Assembly: GCA_017405085.1 (NCBI GenBank)
Contig: JAFRBB010000029.1
Coordinates: 16,999 to 80,998, forward strand
Direction: 5' to 3'
From: Eubacteriaceae bacterium
GTDB lineage: Bacteria > Bacillota > Clostridia > Eubacteriales > Eubacteriaceae
Length of the DNA stretch: 64,000 nt
Of the stretch, positions 27,941 through 37,248 are shown in pieces. Positions within the stretch are counted from its first letter, which is position 1. Each line of letters starts with the position of its first letter. A program made the position numbers and the translations under genes. Below the pieces are notes generated by a model. The model was not told where the DNA came from. It did not search any database and saw only the letters and a program-made list of their open reading frames with translations.

Positions 27941-28726
27941 TTATTGTTTCGCCGCTTTTTTGGGTCTTGGGTAACTGCGGTAAGGATGCAAAAAACGGGG
28001 AAGGTAGGACACGACTCTTTTTTTGGCCTGACAGGTCTGGTCTTGACAATTGCGGCATTGCAAAATCCGATTGCTGCCTTCCCACATATATTCCGGATGC
28101 TTGGCCACCGTGTATTCCCACCTGAGAAGCACGGCGATTCCCATCAGCGTCAACGTGACGCCGAAAAAGTCAAACATCATCCAACTCACCGAGAACATCA
28201 TAAAATGCCCCCAGTCATAAATGCGGCAATTCACACAGCATTTACTGTCCATAATGATGAGTCCGAAAGGACAATAAAACAAATAGCAAATAAAATCACT
28301 GCAAAAATAAAACGACGTAATCAAAATAATCTCTTTCGCGCCGATGATTCCGTTAAAAAAAAGGACAACCCAGAGCGCGTTAAACAAAAGCCACGCGATT
28401 AAAACGCGAATCGCGCCGCGGTTTTTCTCTTTGATATAGGCCTGAAGCTTTTCGCGATTGAATCCCGGCTGTTCTTTGTAGGTCTCCGCGAGACGCTTGC
28501 GCATGGCCGTTGTCTGGGTTTTGGTCGGGAACAGATGAAAAAACATGATGCCCATCAAGCAGATCCAAAAAATATGATAGGGTGAAACGCCGAAGGCAAT
28601 CGGCCCTTGTATGATGTTTAAAAAATGGTCGTATTGGGTGATATAGATAAACAAAACGACCAGAAAGACAATCAGACGAAGGGCAAATTTGGTGAGATAC
28701 CGTTTGAACATGGGTGTGTAATTCAT
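27941..28726 (-). CDS. Polytopic membrane protein with clustered cysteines
   Basis: 261 residues. Predicted membrane segments at about 12-30, 46-66, 107-128, 131-151 and 174-202. Nine Cys fall in three places: 142/147/152 in a membrane segment, 163/164/167 (CCVNC) just after it, and 224/227/232 (CRNCQDQTC) in the cytoplasmic tail, followed by a Lys/Arg-rich end. The pattern suggests metal or Fe-S binding. I recognise no characterised family. AAAAGGAGAAG precedes the start. It is divergent from the AIM24 gene; a TATAAT lies in the shared 189-base gap in each direction. Confidence 0.7.
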   Translation of the reverse strand: MNYTPMFKRYLTKFALRLIVFLVVLFIYITQYDHFLNIIQGPIAFGVSPYHIFWICLMGIMFFHLFPTKTQTTAMRKRLAETYKEQPGFNREKLQAYIKEKNRGAIRVLIAWLLFNALWVVLFFNGIIGAKEIILITSFYFCSDFICYLFYCPFGLIIMDSKCCVNCRIYDWGHFMMFSVSWMMFDFFGVTLTLMGIAVLLRWEYTVAKHPEYMWEGSNRILQCRNCQDQTCQAKKRVVSYLPRFLHPYRSYPRPKKAAKQ

Positions 28727-28915
28727 ATCTTCTCCTTTTCATAAATTATTTTAACGAATGGCCGATTGGATATTGTTTAATTTATTATATCAGATTGTTG
28801 ATGATTATGGTATCATTTGACGCGAAAAACCAACAAATTCATTTGACATGACAAGATGTTTTAAAGCATTGGCGCTTATAATTGTATATATATACCAAAG
28901 AAAGGACCATCGATC

Positions 28916-29590
28916 ATGAAATACGAAATTAAAGGCGGCAATTTACCCGTCGTGATCTGTCAGCTTTCGGAAAATGAATCTATTGTCTGCCAGGGCGGCG
29001 CCATGAGCTGGATGAGTGACAATATGGAAATGTCCACTTCCAGCGGCGGCTTCAAAAAAGGGTTAGGCCGGATGATGAGCGGCGACAACGCCTTTCAAAA
29101 TACGTTCACGCCCAAAGGCGGTCCGGGCTTTATCGCCATGGCCTCATCTTTTCCCGGCTCCATCAACGCCGTGCAAATCACACCTGATCGTCCGATGGTC
29201 GTTCAAGGCACAGCTTTTCTGGGATCGGAACAATCCGTCGACATGAATGCCTGGTTGCAAAAGAAGTTTTCCGTTGGTGCTTTTGGGGGAAAAGGCTTCA
29301 TCATGCAAAAGCTTTCGGGAAACGGCATCGCTTTTTATGAAATATCCGGTCACGGCGTGGAGTATAATCTCGCCGCCGGGCAAAGCATTATCGTGGAAAC
29401 CGGGCATCTGGCCGCGATGGACACGACGGTTGATGTGAGCATTGTGGCGGTCAAGGGCCTGAAAAACAAGTTGGTCGGCGGTGAAGGCTTAAGCAACATC
29501 AAGCTGACCGGTCCCGGGCGCGTCATCTTGCAGACCATGCCGATCAGTAATCTGGCCGGCGCTGTGTCGCCGTATATCGTCAAAGCCTAA
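28916..29590 (+). CDS. AIM24 (TIGR00266) family protein
   Basis: A 224-residue Gly-rich beta-sandwich protein. The opening IVCQGGAMSWMSDNMEM and the later TGHLAAMD and GPGRVILQT are typical of the family. Bacterial members are uncharacterised; the eukaryotic relative affects mitochondrial inner-membrane organisation. No signal peptide or membrane segment. GAAAGGACC lies before the ATG and TATAAT at 28877-28882 is a possible -10. A terminator follows, so it is probably transcribed alone. Confidence 0.85.
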   Translation: MKYEIKGGNLPVVICQLSENESIVCQGGAMSWMSDNMEMSTSSGGFKKGLGRMMSGDNAFQNTFTPKGGPGFIAMASSFPGSINAVQITPDRPMVVQGTAFLGSEQSVDMNAWLQKKFSVGAFGGKGFIMQKLSGNGIAFYEISGHGVEYNLAAGQSIIVETGHLAAMDTTVDVSIVAVKGLKNKLVGGEGLSNIKLTGPGRVILQTMPISNLAGAVSPYIVKA

Positions 29591-29621
29591 AATAACCATC
29601 ATCGCGGAATCATCAAAACAA

Positions 29622-29672
29622 ATCGGGGAGACGAAGTCATGATCCTTTGTTTCTCTGATTTTTGTTTTTGAC
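29622..29672 (+). terminator. Terminator after the AIM24 gene
   Basis: ATCGGGGAGAC pairs along 11 positions (with G-U) to GTTTCTCTGAT and is followed by TTTTTGTTTTTG. Confidence 0.65.
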
Positions 29673-29734
29673 CGCATTCTTTAAAAAACATTCCGACAGC
29701 TCACCCATCTTTATCGATGACCCGATTTAGTTTA

Positions 29735-29763
29735 TTGTGCGAATTGAAAAATTATACTATAAT
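29735..29763 (+). promoter_or_regulatory. Sigma-A promoter for the M13 peptidase/ABC operon
   Basis: TTGTGC (29735-29740), 17-base spacer, TATAAT (29758-29763). The leader of about 120 nt contains a short GACGGG/CCCGTT hairpin. Confidence 0.65.
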
Positions 29764-29890
29764 CAATTCAAATATTCTCATCACGTAAAATCAAATTTAA
29801 CTTGACGGGCATAAACGTTTTTTCCCGTTCACCGAAACAAAAACCATCTGTCGATTCGTCCGGCCGATACCGCCGAAGGAGGTATTTACG

Positions 29891-32032
29891 TTGATTCACT
29901 TTCATAAAAAAACAACATTCACGCGCCTGATCGCCCTGCTTTTGGCATTGAGCACGCTTCTGCTCATGACCGGGTGCGCTTCTGACGACAACGGCAACGA
30001 CACAAACAATAACGCCGGCCAGGACACATCGGGCACCAATCCATCCGCATGGGTTGATTCAAATATTATCGGCAATGTCAACGCGAACACGCCGGCCGAT
30101 GTCAAAAAAGACTTTGCCCTGGCTTCAAATAAAGAATGGATTGTCTCTTTGGACGGCAAGCGGTCGGATAAAATCGCCGATATGTCCAAAATTGTTTTAA
30201 ACAAAAAGAAAGCGTTGCTGAGTGACCCCTCTGTCACCGGAAAGACGGCTGATGAAATCCGCAAATACGCCGATCTCGCCTCCGATTGGGATATGCGAAA
30301 CGCCCAAGGGGTCAATCCCATCAAACCCTATCTTGACAATATCGATAAAATAGCTTCCAAAGAAGAGCTTTACGCTTACTTTTGCGATACGAAAAAAAAT
30401 CCCATGGGTCTCGCGCCGATTATTATGGACGGCTCTCGCGGCTCCAAAGAGAATCTCGCTCAAAATATCACCACCCTTAAACATCTGGGATTCACATTGA
30501 TCGATCCCAATCATCCGACAACCGATTACTATTTTAACATCGCCCAGGAAAGCGCGATGGAACGCAAAGAAATCATCGACGGCAAAACTCAATATCTCTT
30601 CAAACGCCTGGGGTACTCGGACGGCGATATCAACCGATTGTTAACGGATACCTACGGCATCGAAAAGAAATTTATCGTCGCTCTTAACGAAAATTGGAAT
30701 AATACCAATCAGGCGGAGAATAAATATGTGTTCGACAAAAAAACCGTATTGGACGCCGCCGGTCACTACCCCCTTGAATCTTATTTAAAAAACAGGGGAC
30801 ATGAAAAGAGTGAAAAAATATCTTTGGATATCGAGTATTTGAAAAAACTCGACGGCATCTGTTCCGGAAATCTCGGCGCGATAAAATCAATGCTCAAAGT
30901 TCAGACAGCGCTGACCTGCGGAGATTATTTAGATAAAGAAACCCACGACGCCTTTACCAATCTGGAAAAATCCAGAACCAAAGAAGACAAACCGATTACC
31001 GATGACGAAGAGACCAAGGCAAACAAACTGCTCTTTGATCAATATATCGGGAAAACCGCTTTAAACGCTGGCCTCAATCAGATTTATGTCGATCGCTATA
31101 CCGATCCTGCCGCCTATGAAAAGCTCATGACAATGACCAATCGTTTAGTCAAAGCATATCGCGACAATATTTTCACGGGTTCAACCTGGCTTTCCGATGA
31201 AGGAAAAAAAGCCTCAATCGACAAAATCGACGCGCTGAAAGTTCACGTCATCTATCCCGACAACAACGTGCTTGATTACAGTAATTTAAATATCCGCAAG
31301 AAATCCGAAGGCGGTACTTTTCTCGACGCCTACATGGCCGTTGCGTATCAAAACGACTATTTAAAAGGCAAAATCGCCGCCATGCCCTATGACCGCGGTT
31401 TTTGGAACCCGCTGGACAATTCGTTAAGCACGACGACGACCAATTCGGTTTATAATCTCGAAACCAACGGCATATATATTTTCGCCGGATTTTTGGAAGA
31501 TCCCATGTTCCGGACGGATATGACAGACGAAGAAATGTATGCCGGCATCGGCACCACCGTCGGCCATGAAATATCTCACGGTTTTGACAAAAACGGCGCT
31601 GAATACAACAAAGAAGGCATCAAGCAAAAATGGATGCCGGATGTTGATCAAATGGCTTTCAATGACCGGGTGGATAAAGTCGCGGCCTATTTCAGCTCTC
31701 TAAAACCATATGCCAATTGCGGCTTGTACAACGGCAATAACGTCAACGCCGAAGCGACTGCCGACATGGGCGGTATGCGGGCCTGCTTAACCGTGGCAAA
31801 AGAAGATCCGAATTTTAATTACAAAGCGTACTTTGAACATTACGGCAGCGCGTGGGGTTGTCAGCATACAAAAGAAACGGAAGAATGGCTTTTTAGCCAT
31901 GACCCTCATCCGCTGGCGTTTTACCGCGTCAATGTGACATTGCAGCAATTTGACGAATTCAACAACACCTTTGATATAAAGGCCGGGGACGGTATGTATT
32001 TAGAACCCGAAAAACGCATCGCTATCTGGTAA
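29891..32032 (+). CDS. M13 family zinc metallopeptidase, lipoprotein
   Basis: 713 residues. It starts at TTG 29891 after GAAGGAGG; the signal peptide ends in lipobox MTGC (Cys29), so the enzyme sits outside the cell on the membrane. The catalytic zinc site is HEISH (His559, Glu560, His563) with the downstream ligand Glu621 in NAEATAD. The C-terminus EPEKRIAIW is the family end. Neprilysin-like M13 enzymes cleave small peptides, so nutrition or inactivation of extracellular peptides is likely. The ABC transporter genes start 12 bases downstream, suggesting a joint job, perhaps with peptides or antimicrobial resistance; that is inference. Confidence 0.93.
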   Translation: MIHFHKKTTFTRLIALLLALSTLLLMTGCASDDNGNDTNNNAGQDTSGTNPSAWVDSNIIGNVNANTPADVKKDFALASNKEWIVSLDGKRSDKIADMSKIVLNKKKALLSDPSVTGKTADEIRKYADLASDWDMRNAQGVNPIKPYLDNIDKIASKEELYAYFCDTKKNPMGLAPIIMDGSRGSKENLAQNITTLKHLGFTLIDPNHPTTDYYFNIAQESAMERKEIIDGKTQYLFKRLGYSDGDINRLLTDTYGIEKKFIVALNENWNNTNQAENKYVFDKKTVLDAAGHYPLESYLKNRGHEKSEKISLDIEYLKKLDGICSGNLGAIKSMLKVQTALTCGDYLDKETHDAFTNLEKSRTKEDKPITDDEETKANKLLFDQYIGKTALNAGLNQIYVDRYTDPAAYEKLMTMTNRLVKAYRDNIFTGSTWLSDEGKKASIDKIDALKVHVIYPDNNVLDYSNLNIRKKSEGGTFLDAYMAVAYQNDYLKGKIAAMPYDRGFWNPLDNSLSTTTTNSVYNLETNGIYIFAGFLEDPMFRTDMTDEEMYAGIGTTVGHEISHGFDKNGAEYNKEGIKQKWMPDVDQMAFNDRVDKVAAYFSSLKPYANCGLYNGNNVNAEATADMGGMRACLTVAKEDPNFNYKAYFEHYGSAWGCQHTKETEEWLFSHDPHPLAFYRVNVTLQQFDEFNNTFDIKAGDGMYLEPEKRIAIW

Positions 32033-32043
32033 GGAGAATAGAT

Positions 32044-32865
32044 ATGAGTGAAGCAGTTATCGCGTTAAACAATATCGGAAAAAACTATGGAAAACACGAG
32101 GTCTTAAAAGGCGTTAATATGCAAGTCAACAAAGGCGACATCTACGGTCTAATCGGACGAAACGGCGCCGGAAAAACCACTATTTTCAAAATGATTCTGG
32201 GTCTTTCGGAATACAATAACGGTGAATTGTCAATCACGGGTTCCCAAACAAAAAGAGAACTCTATCAAAACCGCGGTAAAATAGGCTTTCTTGTCGGCAC
32301 AAAATTTTATAATTATCTCAACGCCAAAAGAAACCTTCAATACTATGCCACCGTGAAAGGCTTGTCGGGCAAAACCGCCAAAGAGGAAATCGAACGCGTT
32401 TTGGAACTCGTTGGGCTTGCCGGCGTCAAAAAGCCCTTCAAAAGCTATTCTCTCGGTATGCAGCAGCGTCTCGGCATCGCCAACGCCATTCTCGGGAATC
32501 CCGAAATCCTCATTTTGGATGAGCCCACCAACGGCCTTGATCCGCAGGGGATTGCCGACGTGCGAAACATGATCAGGCGATTTCGCGATGAATTCGGTAT
32601 GACAGTCATCGTCTCCTCGCATATTCTGGGAGAGCTCGAACACACTGCCGACCGCTTCGGGATTGTTCATGAAGGTAAACTTCTAAAAGAAATCACCCAA
32701 GAAGATCTCAAAGAAAAAAACAAAGGCATCGAAATATCAGTGGATGATGTAGAAAAAGCCAAAGAGCTTCTGAATGCCGGAGGCGTCAAAATTCTTCGAG
32801 AAATCGAGGAACGCTCGACGCTTGAGGATTTCTACTTTAGACTTGTCGGAGGTCACAAAGTATGA
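32044..32865 (+). CDS. ABC transporter ATP-binding protein
   Basis: 273 residues. Walker A GRNGAGKTT, signature YSLGMQQRLGIANAIL, Walker B ILILDEPTNGLDP and the switch His in VIVSSHIL are intact. The closest general type is the BcrA/lantibiotic-immunity ATPase. It begins 12 bases after the peptidase gene (AAGGAGAAT before the ATG) and overlaps the first permease by 4 bases, so the subunits are translationally coupled. Confidence 0.9.
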   Translation: MSEAVIALNNIGKNYGKHEVLKGVNMQVNKGDIYGLIGRNGAGKTTIFKMILGLSEYNNGELSITGSQTKRELYQNRGKIGFLVGTKFYNYLNAKRNLQYYATVKGLSGKTAKEEIERVLELVGLAGVKKPFKSYSLGMQQRLGIANAILGNPEILILDEPTNGLDPQGIADVRNMIRRFRDEFGMTVIVSSHILGELEHTADRFGIVHEGKLLKEITQEDLKEKNKGIEISVDDVEKAKELLNAGGVKILREIEERSTLEDFYFRLVGGHKV

Positions 32866-33587
32866 TTAATCTTATCATCGCGGATCTACGACGAATCCTC
32901 AAAAAGAAAGGCTATTATTTCATGCTGCTTTTCATGATCATCATCGCCTTTTTCGTTTGCGTGAGCGGCTCGGATCTCAGCGTTCAGGATCACATCGGCA
33001 GACTTCATGCCTTTTTTCAATTCGTCCCTATCATTTTTGGATCCATCCCTATATATCTCGGCGTCTTCGGCGATGAAATGCGGACAGGCTCCATTCAATG
33101 CGTGATCGGGCGGGGTGTGTCTCGCGCGAAAGTCATCGTTGCGAAGCTCATCGATTGTCTGGTTTTGACTCTGATATATTACGGTGTCTTGCTGCTTGTT
33201 CTCTATTTGCTCAACTATTTATGTGACATCGCGCTCAGTCCGAGACAAAACGTAATGCTCGCGGTTTTTGTCGCCTTAAGCGTTTTGCAGGCCATGGCTT
33301 GCTATGCCTTCTCGACAATATTTTTATTTACGTTTTGGAGTGTCGCCGCGGGTATCATGTCCTACCTAATATTCGGCACGATTCTCGGCCTTCTCTTGCA
33401 GCAGGCTCAAAACGCCGTTCATCTGCCGTTTTATGACGCTTTTATCAACGGCTTGTTAGAAAACGCTTATGCCGCCATTGATGTTGGAAGTTTTCCTTTT
33501 ACACTCATTCCGGCGATTTTAGTCTATATCGTGCTGGTGACCATCATTGCCGTATTGCTGTTTAAAAGAAAGGAGCTCGATTTATGA
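32862..33587 (+). CDS. ABC-2 type permease subunit 1
   Basis: 241 residues with about six membrane segments and an N-terminal cytoplasmic MINLIIADLRRILKKKGYYF. The FGDEMRTGSIQCVIGRGVSRAK segment (start given in part) is typical of ABC-2 permeases of bacitracin/lantibiotic-type exporters. It overlaps both the ATPase and the second permease gene by 4 bases. Confidence 0.8.
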   Translation: MINLIIADLRRILKKKGYYFMLLFMIIIAFFVCVSGSDLSVQDHIGRLHAFFQFVPIIFGSIPIYLGVFGDEMRTGSIQCVIGRGVSRAKVIVAKLIDCLVLTLIYYGVLLLVLYLLNYLCDIALSPRQNVMLAVFVALSVLQAMACYAFSTIFLFTFWSVAAGIMSYLIFGTILGLLLQQAQNAVHLPFYDAFINGLLENAYAAIDVGSFPFTLIPAILVYIVLVTIIAVLLFKRKELDL

Positions 33588-34336
33588 AAAATCTCATCAT
33601 CGCGGATATACGCCGTATCTTAATGAAGAAAACATTCTGGATGTTTTTGCTCATTGACATCATTGTGCTCTTAGGCAACATCATATATCTCAAGGTTGAC
33701 GGCAATTGGAACGCTTTTTCATTCACATCCCTTATCCTGACGCATTTGGAAAATCTCGCGATGATGCTCATTTCAATCAATGTGTTTTTAGTGGTGTATG
33801 CCGACGAATTCCGTTCAATGTCGATGACTGTTGCCATTGGCCGCGGCATATCCCGGGATAAAATCATTATCTCAAAAGTCATCGATACCGTCATTATGAC
33901 TTTCGTGTGTTATTTGGTCATCGCCCTTGTCGTTTTTGTTTCGGCATTCGCCGCGAACGCCGGATTAAGCCCCACAAATATCAACTATATCTTGACAGGA
34001 CTTTTCACGTCGGCTTACATCGCCATGGGTGTTGTGATTATTTCGGCTGTTGTTCTTTTTATCTCCAACAATGTGGCGCTTTCGATTTTTTTCGAATTGA
34101 TTTTGACGATGGTGCTACCCCTTGTCATCATATTACTTAAAGACGTCCCGCTCATCGCCACGCTTCATATCGACCGCTATTATTTATTCGGCGTGGCCAA
34201 TTGGGCGTTTAGTGATTGGATGTTGGGCTTGGTCGGCAACGCGATCATGGTCTTTTTCTTAGGCTTCGTTTGTTATGTCGGACTGGCCACTTTGGCGACC
34301 ATTTTTGTTTTTAGAAGAAAAGAGCTGGATTTTTAA
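33584..34336 (+). CDS. ABC-2 type permease subunit 2
   Basis: 250 residues, about six membrane segments, and the same start pattern (IIADIRRILMKKTFW) and internal YADEFRSMSMTVAIGRGISR segment as subunit 1. The two are therefore paralogues from a tandem duplication and probably form a heterodimeric channel with the ATPase. Both end in FxRRKELDF/FKRKELDL. Confidence 0.8.
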   Translation: MKNLIIADIRRILMKKTFWMFLLIDIIVLLGNIIYLKVDGNWNAFSFTSLILTHLENLAMMLISINVFLVVYADEFRSMSMTVAIGRGISRDKIIISKVIDTVIMTFVCYLVIALVVFVSAFAANAGLSPTNINYILTGLFTSAYIAMGVVIISAVVLFISNNVALSIFFELILTMVLPLVIILLKDVPLIATLHIDRYYLFGVANWAFSDWMLGLVGNAIMVFFLGFVCYVGLATLATIFVFRRKELDF

Positions 34337-34428
34337 TCGATTCCCTTGGGACTTACGCGCAACACGGCACTTTCACGATTCTATCCCGTCGAAAAAAACG
34401 AAATTTTCGACCGTTTCAAAGGAGTATC

Positions 34429-34956
34429 ATGGATTTTCAAATTTTGTACGCGATTCAAGGATGGCATAACGACATTCTGAATCAAATTGTCTTATTCTGC
34501 ACGACGCTTTCCGGATCCTACGGTCAGCTTTGGCCGGCGATCGGTGTGGTCTTGTGTTTCTTTAAAAAGACCAGAAAATGCGGTTTTTCGATTTTGCTTG
34601 CCTATGTTCTCGGACTGATTATCGGTCAGGTCGCGCTGAAAAACCTCATTGCCAGACCTAGGCCCTGTCAAATCGACCCATCGGTCCCTTTGCTCGTTGA
34701 TCGGCCGACCAGTTTTTCATGTCCGTCCACCCACACTCTTTTCGCTTTCTCATCGGCCATGGCGATCTTTCAATTCGACAAAAAAGCCGGGTTGGCCGCT
34801 TTCGTTTTCGCCGCTTTCCTCGGATTCACGCGACTGTATCTGTTTGTTCATTTTCCGTCGGATGTGCTCTTCGGCGCGGTGCTCGGCATCGCCTGCGGCG
34901 TGATTGCCGTCAAATCCGTCGACGCCCTTTCCAAAAAATGGCGGTTTTTATCGTAA
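34429..34956 (+). CDS. PAP2-family membrane phosphatase
   Basis: 175 residues with five to six membrane segments. All three PAP2 motifs are present: KNLIARPRP, CPSTHT (PSGH-like) and TRLYLFVHFPSDV (catalytic His and Asp). Such enzymes dephosphorylate undecaprenyl pyrophosphate or phosphatidate at the outer face. CAAAGGAGT precedes the ATG. It lies 92 bases after the ABC genes and could belong to that transcript. If the transporter handles wall-active peptides, an undecaprenyl-pyrophosphate phosphatase would fit functionally. Confidence 0.85.
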   Translation: MDFQILYAIQGWHNDILNQIVLFCTTLSGSYGQLWPAIGVVLCFFKKTRKCGFSILLAYVLGLIIGQVALKNLIARPRPCQIDPSVPLLVDRPTSFSCPSTHTLFAFSSAMAIFQFDKKAGLAAFVFAAFLGFTRLYLFVHFPSDVLFGAVLGIACGVIAVKSVDALSKKWRFLS

Positions 34957-35027
34957 AAACGTCGGCTTGACGGTTCGTCTGATTGTTAAGGCGCGTCTTT
35001 CATCAATTTTTTAAAGGAACAAAAACC

Positions 35028-36302
35028 ATGTCCACGATCCCGTTTACCAATGTCAGGTCCCTTATGGCCGCCTTGTCCAAAGCCATGAATTTTATTGATC
35101 CCGCCCTCGAATCCCATCATGAGCGAACGGCGTATTTGGCCTATTTTATCGCTGGTGAAATGGGGATATCCGATCAGCTTCTCAATTTGACAATCTATAC
35201 CGCCATTCTCCATGATATCGGCTTCATCGGCGGTGATATTGTTCGGAAAAATCACTCCTCCGATGAATGCATGAAAATGTACGCGAAAATCGGTTCGGAT
35301 ATGCTCAGCGATTTACCCCTGATGGGCTCAATTGCGAGATCGATACGCTATTGTCATCATCCCTATTCGGAACTCAAAAGGATTATCGCTCAAAATCCGG
35401 AAGACCAAAACGCCGCCCGGGTCGCCGCAATCGTGCATCTGGCGGATTTTGTCGTGACGCAACTCCGGGAAGACGTTCCGGTGCTCAATCAGGCCGAATC
35501 CATTTGCGCGGCGGCAAGGGACCATCGTGAAAAGCGGTTTATGCCGGAGGCGGTCGACGCTTTATCGCGAATCAGCCGTTATGAATTCATTTGGATGGAT
35601 TTGATGCATAACCCCTCGTTTCTTTTGCTTTTTACCGGCGATATTCTCAAGCTATCCCTTGAGAACACGCTGAAGCTCACGCTTTTGGCATCGAGGTTGA
35701 TCGATTATCGAAGCGCCTTTACCTGTATGCATTCCGCGGGCGTGGCGGCGTCGGCTTATCAACTAGCGAAGCTTTCGGGTATGTCGGAAGAAGAATGCAC
35801 GAAAATGGCCATCGCCGGAAACCTTCACGACATCGGCAAATTATCAGTCCCGAACAGCATTTTGGAAAAGCCTGGAAAGCTCACGCCAAAGGAATACAAT
35901 ATCATCAAAGAACATCCTTATTATACTCGGTTGATTCTTTTGGACGTTGAGGGATTTGAGACCATCCGCGATTGGGCGGGATTTCATCATGAGAAGCTTG
36001 ACGGAAGCGGCTATCCCTTTCACTGCGGGGCCGACCGATTGGACCCGGGGTCCCGCATTTTGGCTGTCGCTGACATCTTTTCGGCCTTAACGGAAGAAAG
36101 ACCGTACCGCCGGGGAATGGACAAGGAAAAAACCCTGGATATTTTATACGGCAATGTCAAAAACGGCGATATCGACGGCGATGTCGTGGCGCTGCTGCGG
36201 GACCATTATGATACCGTCAACACCTATCGCGATCAACTCTCGCATATTGCCGGCAAACGCTATTTTGACACGATTCACGGGGAAGCATCAATTGAGGCAT
36301 AG
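35028..36302 (+). CDS. Dual-HD protein with C-terminal HD-GYP domain
   Basis: 424 residues, cytoplasmic. The first half holds a degenerate HD module (HHERTAYLAYF, LHDIGFIGGD). The second half is a full HD-GYP domain: His235, HD at 267-268 (LHDIGKLSVP), HHE, and GYP at 328-330. HD-GYP proteins hydrolyse cyclic di-GMP or related dinucleotides; the first module may be sensory or a second metal site. AAAGGAAC supports ATG 35028 over an upstream TTG at 34983. It stands alone between the PAP2 and flavoprotein genes. Confidence 0.88.
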   Translation: MSTIPFTNVRSLMAALSKAMNFIDPALESHHERTAYLAYFIAGEMGISDQLLNLTIYTAILHDIGFIGGDIVRKNHSSDECMKMYAKIGSDMLSDLPLMGSIARSIRYCHHPYSELKRIIAQNPEDQNAARVAAIVHLADFVVTQLREDVPVLNQAESICAAARDHREKRFMPEAVDALSRISRYEFIWMDLMHNPSFLLLFTGDILKLSLENTLKLTLLASRLIDYRSAFTCMHSAGVAASAYQLAKLSGMSEEECTKMAIAGNLHDIGKLSVPNSILEKPGKLTPKEYNIIKEHPYYTRLILLDVEGFETIRDWAGFHHEKLDGSGYPFHCGADRLDPGSRILAVADIFSALTEERPYRRGMDKEKTLDILYGNVKNGDIDGDVVALLRDHYDTVNTYRDQLSHIAGKRYFDTIHGEASIEA

Positions 36303-36445
36303 GAATTGGCGCGGGTTTAACCGGTTTGTCCCCGGGCCAAAAATGGATTAAACCCCGAGCAAACAGGCAAAAACGACCCGATCCCGGAACGGGATTTTAC
36401 ACCAACCGCCGATGAAAACCGGTGGATCAATGAAAGGAAAGACAT
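36303..36445 (+). terminator. Gap with a short hairpin
   Basis: ATCCCG-GAA-CGGGAT followed by TTTAC (36381-36399) may be a weak terminator. Nothing else is seen. Confidence 0.35.
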
Positions 36446-36925
36446 ATGACATTTCGTCCGATGCGTAGAATGAAACAGGCTTTATCCGAAGCCGAATGCG
36501 TTGACATTCTGAAAAAGGAGCCCCGCGGCGTCCTGTCCGTCATTGGGGATGACGGCTATCCCTACGGCATGCCCCTCAATCAATGGTATCATGCGGATGA
36601 CGGCAAAATCTATTTTCACGGCGCGAAATTCGGTCACAAAATCGACGCGATGCGCGCCTGCGATAAGGCGTCCTTTTGTGTGTACGACAGCGGATTTCGC
36701 AGGGAAGGGGAGTGGGCGCTCAATATCAAATGCGTCATTGTCTTCGGCCGTATTGAATGGGTCACGGATTTTGATCAAACCGTCGATATCAGCAGACGGC
36801 TTTGTACCAAATTTACCGATGACGCGGACTATATCGAGGAAGAAATTCGAAAAAGCGCCAAAGGCACGTTATGCTTCGCTTTGGTTCCCGAGCACATCAC
36901 CGGAAAATTGGTCAATGAGGCCTAA
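36446..36925 (+). CDS. Pyridoxamine 5'-phosphate oxidase family protein (NimA-like)
   Basis: 159 residues, a split-barrel FMN-binding fold. RGVLSVIGDDGYPYGMPLNQWY and IYFHGAKFGHKID (N-terminal strands) are typical of the clostridial NimA/YcaQ-like group, and CVIVFGRIEWV is the following strand. Members bind FMN or haem and some reduce 5-nitroimidazoles; the native substrate is unknown. GAAAGGAAAG precedes the ATG. Confidence 0.82.
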   Translation: MTFRPMRRMKQALSEAECVDILKKEPRGVLSVIGDDGYPYGMPLNQWYHADDGKIYFHGAKFGHKIDAMRACDKASFCVYDSGFRREGEWALNIKCVIVFGRIEWVTDFDQTVDISRRLCTKFTDDADYIEEEIRKSAKGTLCFALVPEHITGKLVNEA

Positions 36926-37248
36926 ACCGGGGACACACCCGTTCCTGGATGCCCTCAACCGAACAAAATTTTACTCTTATCCATGGGTTTGGCGGACACC
37001 CCATCAAAAAATGACATTTTTTGATCGATGACGATTCGGGTCGTCCCCGCTGATTCACGCCTCATCCATTTTCCATCTATTTTTACGATATAAACAGCTA
37101 ATTTATACATTGTCAAAATGATAACAATGTGCTAAAATAAATACATCTTTTATATGTTGGTTGAGGATTCACTCAACAACCCCTTGATGTTTTTACTTGG
37201 AAGGTCAATTTTTGTTGGACCACGCATATGATCAAGAAAGGATTATCA
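36926..37248 (+). promoter_or_regulatory. Promoter region of the SDR gene
   Basis: TTGTCA (37110-37115), 17-base spacer, TAAAAT (37133-37138). In the leader, GTTGGTTGAG pairs with CTCAACAAC (one bulge) at about 37154-37180. Upstream of 37080 I see nothing specific. Confidence 0.7.
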
